A program made the position numbers and the translations under genes. Under the pieces are notes generated by a model. The model ran no database searches. It was not told the origin of the DNA and was given only the letters and a program-made list of their open reading frames with translations. DNA of 64,000 bases from Caballeronia terrestris. GTDB taxonomy: Bacteria; Pseudomonadota; Gammaproteobacteria; Burkholderiales; Burkholderiaceae. The stretch lies in the NCBI RefSeq assembly GCF_001544515.1, contig NZ_FCOL02000007.1, forward strand, positions 124,001 through 188,000, read 5' to 3'. Below are positions 8,644 to 18,531 of this stretch, in pieces (the first letter of the stretch is position 1; the number at the start of each line of letters is the position of its first letter).

Positions 8644-9729
8644 CTAAACCAGCCGCAAATAGATCAATTCCCGCTTGATATACGCATAGAAAATCGGCGC
8701 GGCGATCACGCCGGGCAGGCCGAACGCGGCTTCCATCGCGAGCATCGCGAGGAGCAGTTCCCACGCGCGCGCCTCGATCTGTCCGCCAATGATCCGCGCG
8801 TTCAGGAAGTATTCGAGCTTGTGAATAAGGATCAGGAACACGAGCGAGGCGACCGCCGTACCGAACGAAACCGACAGCGAAATCCCGACGATGATCGTGT
8901 TCGAGATCAGGTTGCCGATCACCGGCAGCAACCCGACGATGAACGTGACCAGCACGAGCGTCTTCGAGAGCGGCAGCCGCTCGTGAAAGATCGGCAGCGC
9001 GATCAGCAGGTACATCGCGGTGAAGACTGCGTTGATCGCCGAGATCTTGATCTGCGCGAACACGATGCGGCGGAACGCGTCGGCGAAACGCGTCACGCGC
9101 GTGACGAGCGCCGTGGAAAGCGGCAGCCGATGCGGATGCTTCGGCACGCTGACCGCGATGATCGCGCCGATGATCATGCCGATCAGAATATGCCCGAAGC
9201 CGCGCGCCATCTCCTTGCCGCCTTGCTGGAGTTGCTCGGCGTGCCGGTGCATCAGTTCGGTCGCCTTGTCCTTCATCTGGCCGGCATCGACGGGAAGATA
9301 GTTCGCCACCCAGTCCGGCACGCGCAGGCGCGCGTGCGAGCTGATCGTCATCAACTGATCGAGGAGTTTCTGCATGCTCGGCACGTCGTGCTCGAAATGC
9401 TCGATGGTGGCGATGGTCGCGCCCGTCAGCCCGCCGATGATCACCGCCGACAGCAGCACGACCGCGACGAGCCGCGCGCGGCCGCTCGTCATGCGCTTTT
9501 CGATGAACGGCGAGATCATGTGCACGAGCTGGTACACGAGCATGCCCGCGAGCAGGCCGCCGAGCAGCTTAAGTTCGAGCACGAGGAACATGCCGGCGAA
9601 CATCGCGAGATAGCTGCCGATCTCCACCGCCGACAGCTTCGGCATGCTCATGTCGCTCGTCAGCCTGACCGGCCGGGCTGGCAGGTCCCGGACCCGCCGC
9701 TCCTCGGTCGCTTCGTTGCGCTTTGCCAT
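8644..9729 (-). CDS. AI-2E transporter family (PerM/TqsA-like) membrane protein
   Basis: A 361-residue polytopic inner-membrane protein of the UPF0118/AI-2E family. The first ~35 residues are a charged cytoplasmic tail. Two N-terminal helices follow (IGSYLAMFAGMFLVLELKLLGG), then RARLVAVVLLSAVIIGGL. After a periplasmic/amphipathic middle section comes the conserved C-terminal membrane block: GFGHILIGMIIGAII, FIVGLLPVIGNLISNT, and LFILIHKLEYF-like and GLPGVIAAPIFYAYIKREL segments. The ATG at 9729 was chosen because it has GGAAG at good spacing. An ATG four codons upstream has its purine run touching the start. Export of AI-2 is shown for TqsA only; other family members include Na+/H+ antiporters, so the function is open. 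It lies downstream of uvrA on the same strand, with 124 nt between. Confidence 0.85.
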   Translation of the reverse strand: MAKRNEATEERRVRDLPARPVRLTSDMSMPKLSAVEIGSYLAMFAGMFLVLELKLLGGLLAGMLVYQLVHMISPFIEKRMTSGRARLVAVVLLSAVIIGGLTGATIATIEHFEHDVPSMQKLLDQLMTISSHARLRVPDWVANYLPVDAGQMKDKATELMHRHAEQLQQGGKEMARGFGHILIGMIIGAIIAVSVPKHPHRLPLSTALVTRVTRFADAFRRIVFAQIKISAINAVFTAMYLLIALPIFHERLPLSKTLVLVTFIVGLLPVIGNLISNTIIVGISLSVSFGTAVASLVFLILIHKLEYFLNARIIGGQIEARAWELLLAMLAMEAAFGLPGVIAAPIFYAYIKRELIYLRLV

Positions 9730-9853
9730 GACCGCTTCCATCTCCTGTCGCCAGCTTGGTTCGTCACCGCCGCAGCCCGGTATCGCTACCGGGCGCAACT
9801 CGTGTTCTCGGCAAGTTCATGTCGCCGGACGGCCCCGAGCTCAGCCCGGGCGT

Positions 9854-12727
<2,874 letters not shown>

Positions 12728-12968
12728 GAACCGGGCGGAAAGTGAGGGGGCTAAACCTGCTACTATAACGACTTTTCAAAGGCGCCGTTTCCGTGCCCGA
12801 CAGCGTTAGCGAAGCGCTGGAAGGGTTGTCACGCGGCGCGTTTCAGCCGGGTGGCGCGCTTGGGCAGTGCGTCTCATATAGTGCCGTTTCCAGTAACTAC
12901 AAGGCGGCCGCGCCGGGGCTCTATCTCGCGCCTAGGCCAACGCGACTCACCAACATTTCCCGCTTCTG

Positions 12969-14171
12969 ATGTCCAATCCGTCTGCCATGTCTTCAGGTCT
13001 TAGCGCGCCCGAAATGCGCGCGACCGTGTCGCTCGCCGCGATTTTCGCGCTGCGGATGCTCGGCCTATTCATGATCATGCCGGTGTTCTCGATCTACGCG
13101 AAGACGATTCCCGGCGGCGACAACGTCTTTCTCGTCGGCCTGGCGCTCGGCGCGTACGGCGTCACGCAGTCGATGCTCTATATCTTCTACGGCTGGATCT
13201 CGGACAAGCTCGGCCGCAAGCCCGTGATTGTGTTCGGGCTGATCGTGTTCGCGATCGGAAGCTTCGTCGCGGCGGTCGGCCATTCGATGACGTGGATCAT
13301 CGCCGGGCGCGTGATTCAGGGGATGGGCGCGGTGTCGTCGGCGGTGATCGCGTTCATCGCCGATCTCACGAGCGAGGAAAACCGCACGAAGGCGATGGCG
13401 ATGGTGGGCGCGAGCATCGGCGTGTCGTTCGCGGTGGCGATCGTCGGTGCGCCGATCGTATTCCACTGGGTCGGGATGAGCGGGCTTTTCACGGTGATCG
13501 GCTTTCTGTCGATTCTGGCCGTGGGCGTGGTGCTGTGGGTCGTCCCCGATGCGCCGACGCCGCCTGTCCACGTGAAGGCGCCGTTCGCCGAAGTGCTGCA
13601 CAACGTCGAATTGCTGCGTCTGAACTTTGGCGTGCTGGTGTTGCACGCTACGCAGACGGCGCTCTTTCTCGTCGTGCCGCGGATTCTCGAGGCGGGTGGC
13701 CTGCCGGTTGCGGCGCACTGGAAGATTTACCTGCCGGTGATGGGCCTCGCATTCGTGATGATGGTGCCCGCCATCATCGCCGCCGAGAAACGTGGAAAAA
13801 TGAAGAGCGTCATGCTGAGCGCGATCGGGCTTATCCTGATCGGCCAGTTGTTATTGGGCGCGGCTCCCCACACACTATGGTCGGTGGCCGCGATCCTGTT
13901 TGTTTACTTCCTCGGCTTCAACGTGCTGGAGGCGTCGCAGCCGTCGCTCGTGTCGAAGCTCGCGCCGGGCACGCGCAAGGGCGCGGCGGCGGGGGTCTAC
14001 AACACGACGCAGTCGATCGGACTCGCGCTGGGCGGCGTGATCGGCGGCTGGCTGCTGAAGGTGGACGGGCAGAGCGCTGTGTTTTTCGCGTGTTCGGCGC
14101 TGGTGTTCGCGTGGCTCGTCGTGGCCGCGAACATGAAGGCCCCGCCGCGCAAGGTTCAGCGCGTGGTTTAA
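12969..14171 (+). CDS. MFS transporter (YajR/drug-efflux-like)
   Basis: Major facilitator protein of 400 residues with 12 predicted membrane segments. The MFS signature between helices 2 and 3 is visible as GWISDKLGRKPVIVFGLIVF (about 76-95). Helix 1 contains LRMLGLFMIMPVFSIYAK, close to the YajR-like proton-driven drug efflux subfamily. The middle loop (PDAPTPPVHVKAPFAEVL) separates the halves, and helix 11-12 ends in a cytoplasmic KAPPRKVQRVV tail. Its position between divergent uvrA and ssb is a known beta-proteobacterial arrangement. No good Shine-Dalgarno precedes the ATG at 12969, and an ATG six codons in is an alternative. Substrate unknown. Confidence 0.87.
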   Translation: MSNPSAMSSGLSAPEMRATVSLAAIFALRMLGLFMIMPVFSIYAKTIPGGDNVFLVGLALGAYGVTQSMLYIFYGWISDKLGRKPVIVFGLIVFAIGSFVAAVGHSMTWIIAGRVIQGMGAVSSAVIAFIADLTSEENRTKAMAMVGASIGVSFAVAIVGAPIVFHWVGMSGLFTVIGFLSILAVGVVLWVVPDAPTPPVHVKAPFAEVLHNVELLRLNFGVLVLHATQTALFLVVPRILEAGGLPVAAHWKIYLPVMGLAFVMMVPAIIAAEKRGKMKSVMLSAIGLILIGQLLLGAAPHTLWSVAAILFVYFLGFNVLEASQPSLVSKLAPGTRKGAAAGVYNTTQSIGLALGGVIGGWLLKVDGQSAVFFACSALVFAWLVVAANMKAPPRKVQRVV

Positions 14172-14290
14172 GCGCTCGGGTTAATCAAAGTTTCACTTCA
14201 ATCGAATTCAGTTGGGGGCGGTGACGGTTCAGGACTTGCGAGTCCGTGCGCCGCGTCCAGCAGCAAGGCATCGAATCAACAGGAGAAATC

Positions 14291-14824
14291 ATGGCATCCG
14301 TCAACAAGGTTATTCTCGTCGGAAACCTGGGCGCCGACCCGGAAACCCGTTATCTGCCGAGCGGCGACGCCGTGGCGAACATCCGTCTCGCGACGACCGA
14401 CCGCTACAAGGACAAATCGTCCGGCGAAATGAAGGAACTCACGGAGTGGCATCGCGTCGCGTTTTTCGGACGGCTCGCGGAGATCGTGAACGAATATCTG
14501 AAGAAGGGCTCGTCGGTGTATATCGAGGGGCGTATCCGCACGCGCAAGTGGACGGACCAGTCGGGGCAGGAAAAGTATTCGACTGAAATCGTGGCGGATC
14601 AGATGCAGATGCTGGGTGGTCGCGGCGGCGCGGGCGGTGGCGGTGACGAGGGCGGGTACAGCCGTGGCGCGCCTGCGGAGCGTGGCGGTGGCGGTGGCGG
14701 TGGTCGCGCGCCGGCGGGTGGTGGACGTGCCGCGGGCGGTGGCGGAACGAGCGGTGGATCGAGCCGCCCGAGCGCGCCGGCCGGCGGCGGGTTTGACGAG
14801 ATGGATGACGATATTCCGTTTTAA
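14291..14824 (+). CDS. ssb: Single-stranded DNA-binding protein
   Basis: Tetrameric ssDNA-binding protein needed in replication, recombination and repair. Residues 1-110 form the OB fold: [20 protein letters not shown], then [20 protein letters not shown] and [20 protein letters not shown]. From about residue 113 there is a Gly/Arg/Ala-rich disordered linker with long G runs. The protein ends in the canonical acidic tip [10 protein letters not shown], which recruits partner proteins. AGGAGA sits 6-7 bases before the ATG at 14291, which decides the start over an upstream in-frame ATG. The linker's GGY/GGN codon runs form low-complexity DNA at about 14625-14785. Confidence 0.98.
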   Translation: MASVNKVILVGNLGADPETRYLPSGDAVANIRLATTDRYKDKSSGEMKELTEWHRVAFFGRLAEIVNEYLKKGSSVYIEGRIRTRKWTDQSGQEKYSTEIVADQMQMLGGRGGAGGGGDEGGYSRGAPAERGGGGGGGRAPAGGGRAAGGGGTSGGSSRPSAPAGGGFDEMDDDIPF

Positions 14825-14840
14825 TCTTTCAAGAGACTGG

Positions 14841-14877
14841 AAAAAAGCCCGCGACATGAGGTGTCGCGGGCTTTTTT
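14841..14877. terminator. Bidirectional-looking intrinsic terminator after ssb
   Basis: An 11-bp perfect stem (AGCCCGCGACA / TGTCGCGGGCT) with a 5-nt loop is flanked by an A run on the left and a T run (six T) on the right, 20 nt after the ssb stop. Confidence 0.9.
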
Positions 14878-14881
14878 CTGA

Positions 14882-15367
14882 TCCTTGTATTTAGACGTTT
14901 TTGCGTCTTCTCAATTCCCCCTTGAAATCTGAGAAAATTCCCTTTTCTTACAGATTGGCGATTCTTCCTCGTCGCACCCTCCACAAAGAAAGACGTTTAA
15001 GCGACAGTAAATGTCACTTCTGTCGCTCATGTAGCGGCATTTCCACCACGTAAGCCTAATAGTCCTTTGCTGATAGGGGATGCACTCGTACCCACCTAAA
15101 TTAGCGCGTCTCCGAACACCTCGCCAAAAATAGGTAAAAGGGCATTTAGGACAAATCGTATGGAGAATGAAATTTACGCCGATTACGCTGCTGAAAATAT
15201 GCGGAAACCGGTTCTAGTTTGAGCATCGTTATATAGAGCACTCCGAGATATGAATAGCAATCTCGTTTCTGACGGTGCTGCTGAAACTTTAGTCATGAAA
15301 AGAAGCATGGTATGTCGGCCTCAATTCTGGCCGAAGCATAAACAAAATAAAACCGGGGAGGGCCGCT
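14882..15367. other. Long AT-richer intergenic region upstream of the response-regulator array
   Basis: About 485 nt without a credible gene and clearly poorer in G+C than the neighbours. It contains an inverted repeat GCGACAG-N12-CTGTCGC (15001-15026) and a second, TCGGCC-N8-GGCCGA (15315-15334). The second lies about 33 nt before the first regulator's ATG. Shorter AGACG/CGTCT arms sit near 14893-14908. An 83-codon open frame (15250-15501) overlaps the regulator in another frame and has no recognisable content. I read the region as a regulatory leader, possibly with transferred or decayed DNA; no function is proven. Confidence 0.5.
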
Positions 15368-16015
15368 ATGAAGTTACGTGTGGTTTTAGCAGACGATCAT
15401 CCGTTTGTGCTGCTTGGTATCCGGGCGACTTTCAGTACCGACGAAAGTCTGGAAATAGTAGGAGAGGCAGTCAACGCCAGCGCGCTCATTGCACTGCTTG
15501 AAAGAACGCGTTGCGATGTTCTCGTCACGGATTTCGCCATGCCGGAGCAGGGCTCGCAGACTGAGGACGGCTTGCGGCTCATCCGACGGGTGTGTCGCGA
15601 CTGGCCTCATATTCGCATTGTCGTGCTGACGAGCATGAGCAACGTGGCGATTTTGCGTTCCATCCTGAACGCCGGCGCGATGAGCTTGCTCAATAAAGTC
15701 GAATCAATGGAGGAACTGGCTGCTGCGGTGCGGTTCGCCGGGGTGGGGCGGCGGTATTTGAGCACTTCGATTGTGTCGGCGCTCGCGGTCGCCGGCGCGG
15801 AAACAGACACGCTTGCGGAAGGTCCGCGGTTATCTCCGCGCGAGATCGAGGTGGTCCGCATGTTCGCTAGCGGTATGTCGATTACAGAAATCGCGCGTTC
15901 GCTGGATCGCGACGTGCGAACCATCAGTCGCCAGAAACGCGACGCCATGAACAAGCTCGGCGTTCGCAACGATCCCGGCCTGTTTGCGTTCGCGCGCGCA
16001 CACGGACTGGCTTGA
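15368..16015 (+). CDS. RcsB/BvgA-like response regulator 1 (receiver + LuxR-type HTH)
   Basis: DNA-binding response regulator, 215 residues. Receiver domain 1-120 keeps all key residues: acidic pair D9/D10 (LADDHP), phospho-acceptor D55 (VTDFAMP), T88 (VVLTSM) and K110 (LLNK). The loop after the acceptor, PEQGSQTEDGLRLI, has the insertion typical of RcsB-like regulators. A LuxR/NarL-type HTH spans about 153-212: LSPREIEVVRMFASGMSITE, with recognition helix TISRQKRDAMNKLGV. The ribosome-binding site GGGGAGGG precedes the ATG. It is the first of three tandem, clearly paralogous but diverged regulators upstream of an aquaporin and a broken BvgS-type kinase. The natural partner kinase would be that hybrid sensor, which now appears defective. 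Confidence 0.9.
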   Translation: MKLRVVLADDHPFVLLGIRATFSTDESLEIVGEAVNASALIALLERTRCDVLVTDFAMPEQGSQTEDGLRLIRRVCRDWPHIRIVVLTSMSNVAILRSILNAGAMSLLNKVESMEELAAAVRFAGVGRRYLSTSIVSALAVAGAETDTLAEGPRLSPREIEVVRMFASGMSITEIARSLDRDVRTISRQKRDAMNKLGVRNDPGLFAFARAHGLA

Positions 16016-16121
16016 AGGAATGGAAATTCTTACCGATTTAGGACGTATCTTATGTTGAAGAGTGCGTCGATAACTGATGCTTACGTGCGTTATTTTCAAC
16101 GGCGTTTAAGCTTCTTGCTGT

Positions 16122-16145
16122 TCTGGATTAATTCGTTAATCCGGA
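16122..16145. promoter_or_regulatory. Perfect hairpin with UUCG loop upstream of response regulator 2
   Basis: GGATTAA-TTCG-TTAATCC (16125-16142) is a perfect 7-bp inverted repeat around a TTCG tetraloop. It can be extended by three more pairs (one G-T) to 16122-16145. It sits about 16 nt before the AGGAG ribosome-binding site of the next regulator. No T run follows, so it is not an intrinsic terminator. It could be an RNA stem in the leader or a dyad operator; which one is not decidable here. Confidence 0.45.
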
Positions 16146-16172
16146 GATGCGCCCGATACAAGGAGCGGGTAA

Positions 16173-16844
16173 ATGCATGCGTTCACTAAAAGAATACGGT
16201 TGGCAGTCGCCGATGACCATCCGCTGGTCATTCTCGCTATTGAGAAATTGATTGCCCATATCCCGAATATCGAGATTGTCTGCCGGGCCCAGGATTCGAC
16301 CGAACTAGTCGAAGCGCTTGCGACGCAGGAATGTGACGTCGTAATCATGGATTTTTTCATGCCAGGCGGAAAATTCGGCGACGGCATAAATTTGATCAAA
16401 TATGTCGCAAGTCGCCACCCGAAAGCTGCGATCGTCGTTTTATCGATGATGACCGACGCGGATTTGATCGCGCAGGCACTCGAGTCGGGCGCGAATGCAA
16501 TGGTGAGCAAGCAGGACCGGCTTGAACTGATCTATGTGGCGATCGTGACCGTTCTCGCGCAAGAGGATTATCTCGGGCCGTCGGTGCGCGCATTACTCGC
16601 GGACGCCAATGTCGCGAATCGCGTGGACCTGATCCGCAAGAAGCTGACGCGTCGCGAACTCGATGTTATCGCGCGCTACGCACGGGGCGGAAACGTCACG
16701 GAGATAGCCAGGGAACTCGGACGCAGCGTCAAGACGATCAGTGCTCAGAAGTGCGCCGCGATGCGCAAGCTCGATCTATCGACCGACGCGGAGCTATACC
16801 GTTTCGCGTTCGACAGCGGGCTCGTTCAGGCGCGCCGGGCTTGA
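16173..16844 (+). CDS. RcsB-like response regulator 2 (receiver + LuxR-type HTH)
   Basis: Response regulator of 223 residues. The receiver has D14/D15 (VADDHP), acceptor D60 (IMDFFMP), S91 in place of Thr (VVLSMM) and K113 (MVSK). After the acceptor comes GGKFGDGINLIKYV, very close to the GDKYGDGITLIKYI loop of enterobacterial RcsB. The C-terminal HTH is LTRRELDVIARYARGGNVTE, with TISAQKCAAMRKL as recognition helix. A ribosome-binding site AGGAG lies 7 nt before the ATG. The intergenic gap to regulator 1 is 157 nt and carries a strong UUCG-looped dyad, so it probably has its own expression control. Binding targets are unknown. Confidence 0.9.
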   Translation: MHAFTKRIRLAVADDHPLVILAIEKLIAHIPNIEIVCRAQDSTELVEALATQECDVVIMDFFMPGGKFGDGINLIKYVASRHPKAAIVVLSMMTDADLIAQALESGANAMVSKQDRLELIYVAIVTVLAQEDYLGPSVRALLADANVANRVDLIRKKLTRRELDVIARYARGGNVTEIARELGRSVKTISAQKCAAMRKLDLSTDAELYRFAFDSGLVQARRA

Positions 16845-16953
16845 AGCGGGGCTGGTTCAACACCTCGAGATGCCAGCACTCTTGTTGCGAGCCGGGCAGG
16901 GTCGAGGCTGTCCGGAGAGAGACTCGTAACCTCAAAACAGAAAAAGAAGAACG

Positions 16954-17598
16954 ATGCAAAGAAAAATAAGGGTCATCGTCGCGGACGACCATCCGGTGGT
17001 GCGCGAAGGCATCGGCGCATACCTGAGGCGGGACCGGCGAATCGATTTGGTGGGCATGGCCAGTGATGCGAATTCACTCGCATCGCTGCTCTCGGACCAC
17101 ACGTGCGACTTCGTGTTTTCCGATATCGGCATGCAGGGAATGAATGGCGAGAGCAATTCCATCTCGTTCCTGAGGCGCCTCGCGCGGGAGGCGCCGCGGC
17201 CCCACATCGTCGCGGTCACGATGATCGCGCATGCTCAAATGCTGGCCGGGCTGCTGAACCTGGGCGTGGAGGGCATCGTCGACAAACGCGATGCGCTGGA
17301 ATCGTTGACCCAGGCGATTAACGCAATTACTCGTGGACGGCGTTTTGCATCGCTGCACGCATACGAATTGTTGTCCGCGACGTTGCCCGATGCGCCGGCC
17401 CGCGCGGGTACGTTGAGCGCGCGCGAGTGGGACGTCTTTCGGATGTACGCGAGCGGCATGCCGATTCCCGAAATCGCGGATTACTTCAAGCGCAGCAGCA
17501 AGACCGTCGCTACCCAGCGACGTAGCGCGATGCGCAAACTCGGCCTCGATTCCGAATCCGAGTTGATTGCCTATGCGCAGCAGATCGGGCTGACGTAA
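16954..17598 (+). CDS. RcsB/BvgA-like response regulator 3 with an unusual receiver
   Basis: Response regulator of 214 residues. The receiver keeps D11/D12 (VADDHP), acceptor D57, T89 (AVTMIA) and K111 (IVDK). The canonical D-x-x-M-P motif, however, reads DIGMQG: the conserved Pro is Gln, and the following loop is MNGESNSISFL. The LuxR-type HTH is LSAREWDVFRMYASGMPIPE, with TVATQRRSAMRKLGL as recognition helix. Regulators 2 and 3 share the MRKLxL end of the recognition helix. The gap from regulator 2 is 109 nt. The altered acceptor loop suggests a different phosphorylation or docking behaviour, but all catalytic residues remain. Confidence 0.88.
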   Translation: MQRKIRVIVADDHPVVREGIGAYLRRDRRIDLVGMASDANSLASLLSDHTCDFVFSDIGMQGMNGESNSISFLRRLAREAPRPHIVAVTMIAHAQMLAGLLNLGVEGIVDKRDALESLTQAINAITRGRRFASLHAYELLSATLPDAPARAGTLSAREWDVFRMYASGMPIPEIADYFKRSSKTVATQRRSAMRKLGLDSESELIAYAQQIGLT

Positions 17599-17704
17599 GC
17601 AGCCAATTTCGACGGTGCGTGCAAAGACCGCTTTGGGACCTATCTGATGTCGGCAAAACGTTCTGCCCGTCAGACTCTTCGTTTCCCGTATTGAATTGTC
17701 TGCA

Positions 17705-17723
17705 CGGACGCCGTTGGCGTCCG
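17705..17723. promoter_or_regulatory. Perfect dyad upstream of the aquaporin gene
   Basis: CGGACGCC-GTT-GGCGTCCG is an 8-bp perfect inverted repeat with a 3-nt centre, 37 nt before the GTG start of the aquaporin. No T run follows. It may be an operator or a leader hairpin. Confidence 0.4.
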
Positions 17724-17760
17724 CAGTCGCGCGAATTTCATTCCAAATTCAAGGAGCAAC

Positions 17761-18507
17761 GTGATTAGAAGAATGACAGCCGAATGCGCGGGAACCTTCT
17801 GGCTCGTTCTGATGGGATGCGGTTGCAGTGCATTGGCTGCGGGCAGCTTCGTGACGGACCCGGGCGTCCTCGCGCAATCGATCGTGTTTGGTCTTGCGAT
17901 GACCACTGCCTCCTATCTTTTCGGGCCCATCTCCGGTGCTCACTTCAACCCGGCTGTGACCGTCGGCCTCGCGGTCGCGAATCGGTTTCCGGTCCGTGAC
18001 CTGGTTCCCTACATTCTTGCGCAGTTGGCCGGTGCTATATCGGGCGCGGCCTTACTCTATTTCCTCGCGCGCGCGCGGCCCGGTTTCGAACTCTACGCAC
18101 CCAGTTTCGGCGTGAATGGCTACGACAGCCATTCGCCCGGAAATTACCAATTGCATGCGGCGTTCGTGATCGAAGCCGTGATGAGCTTCGCCTTCGTGAT
18201 CGTGAATCTCGCGACGTCGGCTAGCCGCGCGTTTCGCGTCGGCGGCCCGTTGATCGTCGGATCGACGCTCGCGCTGATTTACGTCGTGACGATGCCGGTG
18301 ACGGGTGCGTCGGTGAATCCGGCGCGCTCGACCGGGCCGGCGCTCGTTGCCGGCGGCTGGGCGCTCGACGAATTGTGGCTCTTCTGGGCCGCTCCGCTCG
18401 CTGGAGGAATACTCGCCGGCGCGTCCTTTCCATTGCTTTTCGGACGAGGCGCGCGTGAAGGCACGAAGGCCGCCGATCGAAAGTTCAGCGACTTGCCGCA
18501 GCGATAG
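17761..18507 (+). CDS. Aquaporin (AqpZ-like major intrinsic protein)
   Basis: Inner-membrane channel of the MIP family, 248 residues with six hydrophobic helices. Both NPA half-helix motifs are intact: SGAHFNPAVTVGLA (about 58-71) and TGASVNPARSTGPAL (about 180-194). The Arg after the second NPA is the selectivity-filter Arg. The filter residues suggest a water channel rather than a glycerol facilitator: no Asp follows the second NPAR and the protein is compact. The GTG at 17761 follows AAGGAG at good spacing; ATG 17773 is the alternative. It lies in the same direction between the third response regulator (162 nt) and the kinase gene (24 nt), so it may be part of that signalling locus or its target. 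Confidence 0.9.
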   Translation: MIRRMTAECAGTFWLVLMGCGCSALAAGSFVTDPGVLAQSIVFGLAMTTASYLFGPISGAHFNPAVTVGLAVANRFPVRDLVPYILAQLAGAISGAALLYFLARARPGFELYAPSFGVNGYDSHSPGNYQLHAAFVIEAVMSFAFVIVNLATSASRAFRVGGPLIVGSTLALIYVVTMPVTGASVNPARSTGPALVAGGWALDELWLFWAAPLAGGILAGASFPLLFGRGAREGTKAADRKFSDLPQR

Positions 18508-18531
18508 CGCGCATCGACGGGAACCGCCGCC

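Noticed and set aside
12728..12968. SOS (LexA) operator shared by uvrA or ssb
   Set aside because: I looked for CTGT-N8-ACAG-like dyads upstream of uvrA and ssb and found none; the best match keeps only one half-site.
15250..15501. 83-codon frame overlapping response regulator 1
   Set aside because: Different frame from the regulator, no conserved features, and its second half is only a shadow of the regulator's coding sequence.
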